Below are positions 23,196 to 34,417 of a DNA stretch of 64,000 bases, in pieces (the first letter of the stretch is position 1; every line of letters starts with the position of its first letter). The DNA comes from Thamnaconus septentrionalis. Taxonomy: Eukaryota > Chordata > Actinopteri > Tetraodontiformes > Monacanthidae. The stretch covers positions 7,676,001 to 7,740,000 of the forward strand of contig CM020513.1 in NCBI GenBank assembly GCA_009823395.1, read 5' to 3'. The position numbers and the translations under genes are program-made. The notes beneath the pieces were generated by a model that was not told the origin of the DNA, did not search any database, and was given only the letters and a program-made list of their open reading frames with translations.

Positions 23196-24546
23196 AAGCG
23201 CGTGTCTACATGCGCGTGGGTGTGTCAGAATGATTTATGAGTTGCAAATAGCTACACCAGTGGCCCGTTTCTCCTCACTTAGTTTTTAATCTGTCTTTCC
23301 ATTAATTTTCCAGGAGATGTTATTATGGTTTTATAAGAGTGTGCACAAGGATGCACATGTGAGCGTGCGCGTGCGCGCGCGTGTGCGTTAATGAGACAGA
23401 GGTGTGGCCATTTTGTGAGGATCCAGGGCATCTTGGGCACCTGAGCTACCCTTTTCCTTCGCGCCCTCTCCACCTCTCCATTACCCTTTCCTACCTCCGC
23501 ATCCTTTGCCTCTTTTCTCCTCCTTCATTCACTCTCTTTGCTGAGAGTCACAATGAACACAGATCTTTATTGACAGTACACGCCAGAACATGGAAACAGC
23601 AGGTCAATCCGTTTAGCCCTAGGGCCGATACACCAATTCACCAATTTGTCAGTGTTAGTTTGAGAGAGAAAAGCAGCTAATCTCTCCTCTCTGCTCTCTA
23701 TTGATCACACACTTAGACTCCACTTCTCTGTCTAAACACTATTGATTCTCTCTCTCTCTCAATCTGTTTCTCCCTCTCTCCCTCTGTCCTGCTCTCGCCA
23801 CATACCACGGCTCTATACACAACTCTTTTCATTTAATCCCACAACATCTTCTCAGGCCAAATCCTAATATACTGAGACTGTATGTCCTCGTGCATGATGT
23901 CCAGACTCCAAGCGCTTGACAGTTTTAACACAAGGTATCAGTATCACAACACGGCATCAATTACAGTGTGTTTGGCTGACAAGTGTTGCAAAGAACTGTA
24001 CTCTGCCGCTTGTGTTCGACCACTTAATCCATTTAAAGAAATGGGATGCAGTCACTTAGCATCCTGACTACTGCACCAAAACAACCATCAGTAAAGGTGT
24101 CTTGTTGCATATTTCATGGACTCCAACTCCACTCCTCACAAAATGCACAGTTTTTGTAGAATTTATCAGGTGTTATGTTTTGAGGGGTGTCTTCCCAGCA
24201 TTTTGTTCATATTATTGACAGATTTTTTTGTTTTGTTTCTTTAAACGCTTTAAGTTGATTTGGGCTGTGATTATCTATTTTAAGGCCACTAATGAGTGAC
24301 GGTTGGTATTGAAAGACACAACTTATTGAAACTAATGTTGTTCTTTTAAAAAAAACAAAATGTATTGTACCCTTATTCTACGCCCCACGGTCAACCAAAT
24401 GTGCATGCAGGGAATTCCACAATCCCCCCATAGCCTTGGAAACAGCTGAGCAGCCACGGGTGTCCCGCCAGAGCGATGAGATTTACGAGACTAGCCCGCC
24501 CCCTAGTGGTCACGTCAAACAATCACAAGCCTCCGATTTTTGTGAG

Positions 24547-24579
24547 GTTACAAAACAGCGCGCACGTGGCTTGTGTAAC
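24547..24579 (+). promoter_or_regulatory. E-box flanked by D-box-like sites upstream of the cryptochrome-like gene
   Basis: A perfect E-box CACGTG (24563-24568) is followed two bases later by TTGTGTAAC (24571-24579), close to the D-box consensus TTATGTAAC. It is preceded by GTTACAAAAC (24547-24556), a D-box-like site on the other strand. Adjacent E-box and D-box elements form the light-responsive module known from zebrafish per2, and D-boxes drive light induction of fish cry and photolyase genes. The block lies ~130 bp before the ATG at 24701, where a core promoter would be. Motifs are seen; light control is inferred. Confidence 0.5.
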
Positions 24580-24700
24580 CGAAAAATATCAGCTGTTTGG
24601 TAACATCCTTCAAGCCGGGCTCCAAACGAAGGAGCAGTAGCCGGTCGACGTGGTGTTTGTGTCGTTGTCATCGTCTTTAATCGTCACCTCTGACTTGAAG

Positions 24701-27700
24701 ATGCCTCCTTCAGCGGCGCCCGGTGCCGAGCAGAGCAGAGCCATGGTGAGGAGGATGTTGAGGGAAGTCCTGGTGGGTCGAGAGGACCCGGAGGGCTTCT
24801 TTGCTTTGTGTTTGTCCGCCCTGGGACACCGGGAGACCCGCTCGCAGTTCCCGTCCTGCATCCAGCCGCTGTCCGCGGCCCACAGCTCTCTGCACGGTTG
24901 CCTCACCTCCATCTACACGGAGTACTTCTCCCAGGTCAGACCTGCGCCCAGTGTGATTTGTGGCTTTTAAACCACGCAAACCGACGCTTAAATTATTGCT
25001 AAAATAAATAAATAAATAAATAAATAAAATAAATAAATAAATAAATCACACAAGTTACAGGTGCTATCTCTCCACCAACAACTTGACGTGCCATGAGTCT
25101 TAATTACTTTGCTAACTCGTGTTTTCACGTGTTCGCTTAAACTCACTCGAGACCACTAGCTTGACCTTATCAGTGGGAACTTCTGACACTTAATCCGTCA
25201 CCTGTTTGAGAAGGAGAACTGACGAGCTAAATTCATTGTTTCTTTCAAATGTTAAACTTACTACTGTTTTGGCCCTCCGCAACGCGCTCAGTTTAACAAA
25301 TACAAAATGACTGGTGAAAGAAAAACATCCTTAAGGAAAACGTTGTTTCATAGGTCCCCTGTGTTCTGACGGGAGCATGGCATTGGTCCGACCTCCCATT
25401 AGTCCGATAAATTGCGCATTGGTCCGACCTCCTGTCACCCTAACCTTAACCATAACCCAAATGGGAGGTTGGACTAATAGGAGGTCGGACTAATGGGCAG
25501 TTCCCGTTTAAGATAGTTTAAGATTTTGACAGTGTATATAGAATTTCTCTTGTAAATATACAGCATTAAGACAAACTTGGTGGACGTTCCTATTCAAATT
25601 CTTCAGGGGCCTAAATTAGCTGTGTGGTAAAGTTTAAACACTCACAAATTCTTCATTGTTATAATAGTGGCCTATCCTAACTTCCTTTAACTGTCCCCCC
25701 CCGAAAGCTCTTGAGTGTGTTGTCATTAATGTAATAGTTTACCCAGAACAACCTGCTCATTTTAATTTTTTAATCTACTAACAATGTTTCAACTATAATA
25801 TGCAGTCCTCCTCCAACAGTCTTAAGTAGTTATTACAACTTCAGTGTGTCTAATTTTGCAATGTTCCCTAATTTCAGACTCAAGATGATGAACTGGAAGT
25901 GGCCTTGGCTTTATCTCTTCTTGAAGTAAAGGATTGTCCACCTTCCTCACCCTCTGGCTCAGAGTCTCTACCACCTGGAGAAAGACCAACTCAGGGACGC
26001 TCTTTAGATCTCAAGAAGCAGACCAACCCCGAGGTTTCCTCGCCCCAGCCGACCTTAAAGCCCCAGCTTCAGGTCACAGATCGGACGGTGTCCAGGCCTC
26101 CAGGCTCAGTTCCCAAGCAGTCCACAGTTGAAGAAATCAATCAAAAAATGGACGTTGGGGATCTCGATCCAGCGGAGGAACACAAACAGCCAAAGAAAAG
26201 GCGGCAGCGGCGTAGAGGCGCTCAGCGGCAGATTGTCGGTTTGCCGCCTTCCCCCTCGGCGGCACCGCCAGTACTGCTGTGGTTCCGGAGAGACCTGCGC
26301 CTGTGTGACAATCCAGCTCTCATCGGCTCTTTGGAGGTCGGCGCCCCCGTCGTCCCGGTCTTCATCTGGAGCCCTGAAGAAGAGGAAGGTCCAGGGACCA
26401 CTGTGGCTATGGGTGGAGCCTGTAAGTGACCTTATGCGGCCAACTTCAAAAATGTCATTGATTTAACAGTAATCCAAATAAGATCTTTTCTTGTTGCAGG
26501 TAAATATTGGCTGCATCAGGCTTTGTCCTGTTTCAGCGCCTCTCTGGAGCGCATTGGTAGCCACCTTGTCTTCCTCAAGGCATCGACAGGGGGCAGCCAA
26601 GCTGGCTCAAGTCTGTCCATTCTGAAGGACCTTGTGAAGGAGACGGGGGCGAGGACAGTGCTGGCGAACGGCGTCTATGAGCCTTGGCTGAAGGAAAGGG
26701 ACGATGACGTGTTGACTGCTCTTCGGAAAGACGGTGTGGACGTCAAGATGTTTCACTCGTACTGCCTCAGAGACCCTTACTCCGTCAGCACGGAGGGCGT
26801 AGGACTCAGAGGTTCGTCAGAAGACTGAAATAAAACTTCAGACTTGATCACGGTTAAATATGAAAAGTCTTTGCTGCATCTGATGTGATGAACTCCTACT
26901 ATTTTCTTGATTCAGGAATTGGATCGGTGTCTCACTTCATGAGCTGCTGTCAGCAAAACCCAGGACCTGCCCTCGGTGTTCCCTTGGACAGCCCTGCTTC
27001 TCTACCCTCACCCGCCCACTGGCCTCAGGGTCTGCCTTTGGATGCGCTAGGCCTGGCACGCATGCCCAAAAGAAAGGACGGCACAACGGTTGGTACCACA
27101 GCCCTGGATCAGGAAACATTGAACCCTGAATGGTGAGGTCCTTAGCGTTGTTCTGTCTTTTACCTTGGCTTTCAGATCGACTGGGCAGCTAACATTCGCA
27201 AATCCTGGGAGTTCACTGAGGAAGGAGCACATGCGCGATTAGAAGCCTTTCTCCATGATGGTGAGGCACCCTGTGAACGTTTTAAATGGATCACGCACTT
27301 GAGGGAGAAGTTCAAAAACTGCTCACCAAACTGCCTCGTCATTCTCCCACGTGCTCTAGGTGTGTACAGATACGACAAAGAGTCAGGCAGAGCAGACGCC
27401 CCGAACACCAGCTGTCTGTCCCCTTACCTCCATTTCGGACAGCTGAGCCCACGCTGGCTTTTATGGGACGCCAAGGGGGCGCGCTGCAGACCCCTCAAGT
27501 TCCAACGCAAGCTGGCGTGGAGGGACTTGGCTTACTGGCAGCTCACCCTGTTTCCTGACCTGCCCTGGGAGTCCCTCAGACCTCCATATAAGGTAGAACT
27601 CCCTCAAAACTATTATTTAACAATATAAGGCTGATCTGAGCCCCACTGTCTTTGTACAAAATATGAGAAACCAATTAGCGTTTATACACTGGTTCCTGCA

Positions 27701-29258
27701 GGCTCTGAGATGGAGTAGCGACCGAGGCCACCTGAAGGCCTGGCAGCGAGGGCGAACAGGCTACCCCCTGGTCGACGCTGCCATGAGACAGCTGTGGCTG
27801 ACAGGCTGGATGAACAACTACATGCGACATGTGGTGGCGTCTTTTCTCATAGCCTACCTACACCTGCCCTGGCAGGAAGGGTACCGCTGGTTCCAGGTGC
27901 GAAGTGTGCGCACGCAAGAACGAAAATACAGTCAGCGCACCGTTAACCGGTCAAGATTTACTCACCATCTGTGATTTCATGTTCAGGACACTCTGGTGGA
28001 CGCAGACGTGGCCATCGACGCAATGATGTGGCAGAACGGGGGCATGTGTGGCCTGGATCACTGGAATTTTGTGATGCACCCAGTGGATGCGGCGATGACC
28101 TGTGACCCCCGCGGAAGCTACGTCAGGAAATGGTGTCCAGAACTGTCGGATCTGTCTGATGAGCTCATTCACAAACCCTGGAAGTGTCCTGCATTCATGC
28201 TCCGACGTGCTGGTAAGACCTTCGTCTCTGTGTGTTTCTTAGGGCGCGTTCAGACTGCCAGCCGAAATCCGATTTTTAGCTCATCCAGGTTTAAACCGGA
28301 TGGCTCTTTCGTAGCCTGAACGGTCACAAATCGCATGGAATCCGATTTTTGCAAAACGGATTGAAACCCACCATCGGGAGGTCGTTTCAAATCAAATTTG
28401 GTAGTTGCAAATTTGGACAGATGCGTCTCAGCCTGAAAAGCTCCAAACACAGCGATCGGTTTTGACTGTCCTTGACGTCACTCAACGCGACGCAAGAGAC
28501 AATGCGCCAGACCAGATAGCGCCATTCGAGGTGCGGAGCTGCAACGCAATGGAGCAGAAAGCAGAAGTAGAAAACGCCAGACCCTGGACAGAGGAGGAAA
28601 CTCATTGCCTTTTGACTTTACCAATGTTTTCTAGCGATACGCTAGAAAAAAAACAATGTAAAATGTTATTTCATTACAAGAATATTTCATGTTGAAACGC
28701 CTGTTTTTTTGCTTTGCTTGTGGTTTAGGTGTCGTGTTTGGCCAGACATACCCTGAGAGAATAATCACAGACCTGGAGGAGCGGAGGACGCAGTCTCTGC
28801 AAGATGTAGCCAAAGTGCGGAAAGAGTTCGCACAGTACGTTGACAAGCGCTCGGGCTGCGACTTGGTGCCCCTTCCTCCTCGGCTGGTCTCCGAGGCTCT
28901 GGATCGGGGCTTGGTGACGGCAGGGAAGCAGTTCCTGTTGCCCGTCATCACCCGCATGGAATTCAAGCACCAGCTGGAAGATCCCGACGCCGACGCCGCC
29001 TCGAACCCCTACAACGCCGTCCTGAAAGGGTACGTGAGCCGCAAAAGGGACGAGACCATCGCCTTCCTCAACGAGAGAGACTTCACCGCCAGCGTGATGC
29101 ATGAAGGGGCCCAGAGGAGGGAGAGGCTGGAGAGGGACTATCGCAGAATGGAGGGACTCCCGCAGCCGGCAGCTCCTCGGGGCAGGGCCAGGCGAACTCC
29201 AACAGCCAAGGACAGATTTTCCATAGTGCCTGGTGGGGCAGTCAGCTCACTCAGGTGA
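24701..29258 (+). CDS. Plant-cryptochrome-like photolyase/cryptochrome protein with N-terminal UIM
   Basis: Predicted FAD-binding blue-light flavoprotein of 843 residues. Exons 24701-24934, 25878-26421, 26500-26811, 26916-27088, 27176-27260, 27360-27592, 27702-27896, 27987-28212, 28729-29258 join with matching phases and no stop. Order: helical N-terminus (1-78); ubiquitin-interacting motif DDELEVALALSLLE (81-94); Ser/Pro-rich linker; basic signal KKRRQRRRG (184-192); photolyase N-terminal domain from VLLWFRRDLRL (210); FAD domain with YLHFGQLSPRW, GRTGYPLVDAAMRQLW and WFQDTLVDADVAIDAMMW. The electron-transfer Trp triad aligns as W531, W584, W607. The residue facing flavin N5 is Asp603, as in plant cryptochromes (Asn in photolyases, Cys in insect CRY). 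Against E. coli class I photolyase, CPD-contact Trp384 is Asn609 and catalytic Glu274 appears as Lys, so CPD repair is doubtful. A charged tail of ~150 residues follows. It is neither CRY-DASH nor an animal CRY/6-4 photolyase. Signalling or repair role is unknown. Confidence 0.9.
25001..25047. repeat. (AATA)n tetranucleotide microsatellite
   Basis: Tandem AAAT/AATA units in intron 1 of the cryptochrome-like gene, interrupted once. Confidence 0.9.
25379..25498. mobile_element. Short inverted-repeat element (MITE-like)
   Basis: The left arm CATTGGTCCGACCTCCCATT is mirrored by GGAGGTCGGACTAATGG on the right. Each arm contains two copies of a TTAGTCCGACCTCC-like unit, and the centre is a CTAACCTTAACCATAACCC stretch. 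The hairpin structure, its place inside an intron and the lack of coding content fit a non-autonomous DNA element. No clear target-site duplication was identified. Confidence 0.6.
27261..27359 (+). other. 99-bp in-frame intron of the cryptochrome-like gene
   Basis: GTGAGG at the donor and GTGCTCTAG at the acceptor mark an intron. Its length is divisible by three and the exon frame crosses it with no stop. Retention would insert 33 residues between HDG and VYRYD in the linker before the FAD domain. Family similarity resumes directly at VYRYD, so splicing is the default. Confidence 0.55.
28242..28640 (+). mobile_element. DNA-transposon relic in the last intron (Harbinger-like)
   Basis: The element-like sequence begins AGGGCGCGTTCAGACTGCC and contains GATTTTTAGCTCATCCAGG, CCGGATGGCTCTTTC and AATCGCATGGAATCCGATTT, a pattern I associate with fish PIF/Harbinger-type non-autonomous elements. 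Further on, the plus strand reads ARPWTEEETHCLL, which resembles the start of the Myb/SANT-like domain of Harbinger accessory proteins. It then degenerates. This may be a truncated element with part of that gene. The family assignment is tentative. Confidence 0.4.
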
Positions 29259-29578
29259 TCCAAGGATCCAAGCATGCACGTGCTTCCGTGTTGTTAAACC
29301 AGAAAAGGTTCCGTGGAGAGGCAACACGCATAAACACTCTTTTTTTTATGCTTAATTATAAAACATTGCAGTATTTTTTTTTTTTTCACTGCAAGTTTCT
29401 ACAGTCATCTGATGAATTAAATCACCAGCTGTAACTTTTCTACATTGCAAGTAGTTCATATTGCATTATTTATTTGATATCGAGCCTCGAAATATGCAAA
29501 CGGCATCTTAGTAATGATCTGAAACTGTGGCACAACACCTGTCTGAGATCAACATTAAAGAAAACGCTGACGATTCTT

Positions 29579-29584
29579 AATAAA
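29579..29584 (+). terminator. Probable polyadenylation signal of the cryptochrome-like gene
   Basis: AATAAA lies 321 bases after the stop codon. On the opposite strand, AATAAA (TTTATT at 29628-29633) could serve gcsh, so the two 3' ends would be convergent and nearly touching. Confidence 0.45.
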
Positions 29585-30088
29585 CTGAACTATTGGGAAG
29601 TAAGGGAAACAGTGCATCAGGAAAAGGTTTATTTTCTACGTCACAGGTTCCGTGTCTGCAGTCTTTCATTCATACATGCAGTGTAGACAAACATTATTAT
29701 TAATAACATACAAACCAAAGTGCTTTCTCAAGTCTAACAAGAGCTTAGAAAATAAATTCAAGTCTTGAGTGAAATGTTTGAAATAAAAATATTTTTACTC
29801 CTGCTGAGGAGTCTCTGCTTGATGGTTCGAAGCAGTCACATTTTAACACTGAATGATACAAGTCAGTACAGATCGAGAGGTCCCCTAAAAGACAGGCTTT
29901 AAACAGTAGATAAAGGATTTCTAGCGTTCACAATTCTATGGCATTTGCGGGTCAGCAGTCTAGAGCTCTTGAGCTCACCAGTCGGATGCTAAGTTAAGCA
30001 TTGTAGCGCAGACAAAACCAAAGCACAACTGCTCTCCTCAGTTGGGGGAAGGAGCTCAGGAGTGTGGCACTTGTTAGCTAATGTTAGG

Positions 30089-32622
30089 TTAGTCCTCGAT
30101 CGAGCGGATGTATCTCTCATAGGCTGCCTCGTCCATTAGGGCGTCCAGCTCTGTTGGGTTGGCAATGGTCATCTTCATCAACCAGCCTGTGATGAAAAGT
30201 TGCCGGTGTTATTTTGTCACTGTCACGTTGCTCTACCTGATCTTTAAGAAAGAGGATTGGGACTACAAGAAGAGAAAAACAATATTACAGGAAGGAGATT
30301 TTTATTTAAGTTTTCATTTTGAGTTTTAAGGTGAAATTTCATGAATAAAGTCAAAATTTCATGAATGAAGTTGACGTAAAAAAGACAAAATTTCGTGAAT
30401 AAAGATGTTAAAAAAAAGCATGAAATTTCGTGAATAAATTAGAAATTTCATGAACAAAGTAGACACAATTAAAGTGGAAATTTTGTGAATAAAGTGGATG
30501 GTGGATTAACCCAGTTACCCACAGTTAAAAGTAAACTGCCGAAAACAGGTGGATCCCAAAAGGTTCACCCACAGTAATCAAGAAACTGGCGAAGACAGAA
30601 GTGCTCCACCAGACTTGCGCCCACAGCCTTTCGACTTTATTCTCGACAGATTGACTTACTTCACATTGACATTAATTGCAAAATTAAAATTTTATTCACG
30701 AAATTTCACCTTTTTTTTTTGTTTACGTCAACTTTATTCTCGAAATTTCAACTTTATTCTCAAATTGGAAACTTAAAAAAAAAGAAAAAAAAAAGAAAGA
30801 AATTCTCTTTCTCTTCCTGTGGCCCTAATCCTCTTACTTTTCAGTGCAGTTTAGAGAAACAAAAAGCTTCCTTGACATGTTATGCTTCATTACTGCCATC
30901 TAGTGTCCAAACCACTATACTACTTTGAAGTCGTCCTCAGCCTCACAGCCATCTACTGGAAGTACCAAAGATGGCAAATGGCAACTCAGCCTCACTTGTT
31001 TTTGTGTTTGTGTGTTTTTTTTCTTTGTTTGTTTAGTAGAAAGAAAAGGGAACCCTGACATCTCAGGACTCAAAACACTGACCACACATCTACCACTGAT
31101 AAAAACACATTAGCACAATTTTATAAACAGATTTAGCTATTTTCACAAGACAAACCGCCTGCAGTTGTATAATCAACCTTAGTGTTAATCAAGTGATTGA
31201 AGTCTGATAAATGCTGACCAGAGTTGGATATTTTTGTTTTGTTCTGGGTGGTCATTGATTAGCTAGGACGTTTCCAAAGCTTTGCCGGAGATGGCGAATG
31301 ACCTGAATGCACTGGACAACGTGTTACAATGCAATGTGCTTACCATCTTTGTAGCAAGACTTGTTGACCAGACCAGGCTTGTCTGCCAGCAGTGCATTGA
31401 CCTCTACTACTTCTCCCGTCAGTGGTGAATACAGCTCACTGGCGGCCTTCACGCTCTCCAGGGCGCCAAACTCATCTGTCAAAAAGTAAAAGTAGGAAAC
31501 GCCTCTTACATTTCAGACGATATTTAAATTGTGTGTTTTTTTTGGTGATAGGAACACATCTGTGTCTAATATACGAAAATGGAAAAACCATAATAACTTT
31601 ATACGAACAGAGATCTGACAAAGACGGATTCAGAAACTAAGTGATGGAATGTTGGACGACAGTAAAATAAATCAGTTTTTGGATCAACCGTCATGGAGTA
31701 AAGCTTTTTCTGAGTTTTATATGAAGCTTAAATGAATAGGAAGTAATACTGAGTAATATTTTTTAGCTGATTATTATTTTGTAAAAGAGAGACAGATGAC
31801 GTATTTTAAACCTTTTCATTAAAGATTTCAAGAGTCATCGTGACACCTGCGTTTGAAAATAAAATACAATAAGAACAACACACTTTGCAGCTCAGGTATT
31901 CTTTTAAACTGATTCCACATTGTTCGAACTAGAGATTTTATTAAAGTCATGTAAAACAAATAAGGAAACAACACTATTCAATTGTGACCGTGTATGCGCA
32001 CTGAACTCCATACCTTGCTGAGACAGCTGGGTTCCAACCTCTGGCAGTCCACAATATACGACGTCTCCTAGAGCCGCCTGTCCACATAGGAATAAAGCCA
32101 CACGAGTGGCGAAATTACAAAACAACACAAGCAAGTGAAATACAAATAATAATACAATATTATAAAAAGGATATACAAATTGAACATACTTGCGCAAAGT
32201 GGCTGATGCCGACAGTTCCAACGCCGCCTTCTTCTACTCGAATCCATTCGTGCTTGTCTGTAAATTTAAGTGCTACAAAATAACAACACAAAGGAATTTA
32301 TTCAAAGTGGTAGCTGCAGCATTCTACTCTCGCAGTCCACGTGGACGAAGAAGCACAAGAACGGTGTGCAGTACATTAGCCTCTCGTGCCCTTCTCTTTA
32401 GGTAATGTTACCCTTTAGCTACCGACAACATTAGCCGACACGCTACAACCAAGTGCGTTAAGCAACAATACCTGCTGTTACCCGGCTGGAGGTGGCAAGA
32501 GTTCTTCCGAAATAGGGTTTACATGCCAGCCGCAGCGGAGAGAGTGGCGACGAGCGGCTGGCTAAAGGCAGGGCTGTGAAAAAGTTGGAAGACAGGGAGC
32601 GAAGTAGCCCACAGGCGGCCAT
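30089..32622 (-). CDS. gcsh: Glycine cleavage system H protein, mitochondrial
   Basis: Lipoyl carrier of the mitochondrial glycine cleavage complex. It moves the aminomethyl group from the P protein (GLDC) to the T protein (AMT) and is reoxidised by the L protein (DLD). Five minus-strand exons in transcript order: 32472-32622, 32190-32272, 32014-32077, 31344-31475, 30089-30186, giving 175 residues against 173 in human. Exon 1 encodes a Ser/Arg/Leu-rich matrix-targeting presequence beginning [15 protein letters not shown]. The mature part has [39 protein letters not shown], the lipoylation motif [14 protein letters not shown] (the Lys is the attachment site), [13 protein letters not shown] and the C-terminus YIRSIED. 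For exon 2 the acceptor TTTTGTAG is chosen over a closer AG, because it restores the conserved ALKFT. The gene is intact and converges on the cryptochrome-like gene. Confidence 0.97.
30318..30775. repeat. Imperfect inverted repeat in gcsh intron 4
   Basis: The left arm has repeated AATTTCATGAATAAAGT / AATTTCGTGAATAAAG units and GTTGACGTAAA (30325-30500). The right arm has the complementary TTTATTCACGAAATTTCACC, TTTACGTCAACTTTATTC and TCGAAATTTCAACTTTATTC (30680-30765). The transcript could form a long hairpin. Probably a degraded inverted-repeat transposon; no coding content. Confidence 0.6.
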
Positions 32623-33059
32623 GTTTGTCGCTTCCTGATGAGAGTGAAGGCAACAGTTCTTCGTGACCATTGGTGGTATTTGTGGCACTCTGCTGCCCTC
32701 TACCGAGCAACAAGGAACATAAACGACACAAAAGTGGTGCAATACGGGATCCGTTTATGAAATGGCAGTTGCGTTGCGATAGTATTATTTTACTTAATAA
32801 CACACAAAGATAATAGTTTTAAAAAGTAACAGTTTGAATTCAAGAAGCATTTGCAATAACTTCCTGTTGTTAATTTATTATGTGGAAACTTTAAGATGTT
32901 TCGTTCCATGCCATTTTAAGCATTTTCGAGCATTAAAAAACAAAAACATTTAGCAATAGCATTTATCTAGCACAAAGAGACGAGACTTGTGACTCCAGTG
33001 CTGCAATCTGCAATACCATTATTTATGTCATCGGGCACACAAAATAAAGAAAAAACATT

Positions 33060-34417
33060 CAATGAGTTAAAATTTTTATTTCAAAGAAGATTCTGGAGAA
33101 CAACACAGGATGAAGGTTTTAGAAATCAGATTCTTTAAAATGAACAGAATTAAGGTCATCTATTTGAAAGCCACAGACAAGAACTTGACCCACGGTGTTG
33201 AGGGAACTTTGTGTTATGGAAAATCCAGGCTCATCACGGTTTCTGCCTTTTGGAACATGAATAGCTTAAAATGTGTTGTTTAATTGTCTTGCAGGTCCTC
33301 ATTAGCTATTCTCAACAAATTTGAAGTTAACCTTTTTAACAATGGGGAAAAGTACAGAAAAGGAGTGCTTTCCCCAAGAGCCATGCAGATATACTGATAA
33401 CAAAATATACCTTTAATGAAACCACAGAGACTGATTGGACAAGGCTCGAGGTTAACTCATAATGACCCATCTCACAAAATATTTAAATTATTCAATAAGT
33501 AACACTGTAATTCATACAAAACAACAGAATATATAAGGGAAATAGGTCACTCTCATGCCTGGAAGCTCTAGTATTGCTTTAATTGCATTAGCTGAGGAAA
33601 TGGCATGTTTTGTATTAGGGAAAGGGAAAGAAAAGCAAACTTAAGAGTTTTAACGCGACCATACTCTCCCTTTGTCTTGTTCTGGCTTTATAAACTATGC
33701 TTTAAAACAAACTAAAATACAGAATGACTAAAAAGTGTCCTCGCTTATAACTCGGGGCTAAAAGCTACAAACATAAATAACAAAAAAAAAAAAGAAAAAA
33801 AGGAAAAAAAAACACGATTTTGTTTGGCTTTTACATTACACAGCTTTTAAGAGTCCATCCAGTGTCCACTTTATCCTTAATTGATTCTGAAGGTAGAAGA
33901 ACAACCACGAGAGGAAACAAAAAGAACCACAACACCAGTGATAAGAGTGAGGGGAAACGGCAGCTTGTTGTGTGGACAGAGGGGTGAAAACAAGAGAGAG
34001 GGGTTTCCCTCCGTCGTCGGAGCTCGTTGGAAGCTCTCCGCCCGCTGGAAAAGGTGCGCAAACATGTCTGTGTTGGGTCCCTCCCTCCTGCAGGGGGTGC
34101 TGCGTGCTGCTGGATGGGTGTGTGAAGGAGGTGAGTGCTGGCAGTCCGTGGCAGGCAGGCGGGCTAGCGGGTGGACAGAAGGGTGCTCTTTACTCTGTAA
34201 AGTCTCTCCTCGCCAAAGGAAGGAACAGCTGGTCGGGAAAGCCAGGGAGTTCGCCGCCGCCGCCGCCGCCGCCGCCGCCACATACACACGCTTTCTTCGG
34301 CACGCACACACACGCACACACACTTTCCTGACGTCTCCGTGCCCACAAACACGCGCATAATCAGCCAGACCCAGACGCCCTCTCTGGTGGTTGTTGTTGT
34401 CGTCGTCGTCGTTTTTT
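33060..34417 (-). other. Probable fam107b 3' untranslated region
   Basis: The sequence downstream of the fam107b stop codon has no exon. AATAAA on the minus strand (TTTATT at 33075-33080) could end the transcript. Contains a (GCC)n run near 34250-34280 and a poly-A tract near 33780-33815. Only ~0.44 kb then separates it from the gcsh start, so the two genes are head to tail. Confidence 0.45.

Larger units (their letters stand above)
15670..24480. other. Gene-free interval between zfhx and the cryptochrome-like gene
   Basis: I found no exon I can support in these 8.8 kb. The interval alternates AT-rich islands with homeodomain/POU-like motifs, GC-rich patches (16.15-16.76 kb and 19.7-20.75 kb), and CA/GT and CT microsatellites. 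Overlapping open frames at 20.2-20.9 kb on both strands are products of high GC content and have no recognisable domain. Such gene deserts beside developmental homeobox genes often hold enhancers; that is inference. Confidence 0.6.

Noticed and set aside
24701..29258. Naming the photolyase-family gene cry-dash
   Set aside because: The conserved DASH stretches (e.g. the ICLLRNDLRLHDN start and the YGNWLYSAGIGNDPREN region) are absent. The motif around the flavin N5 residue is IDAMMWQN, nearer to plant CRY.
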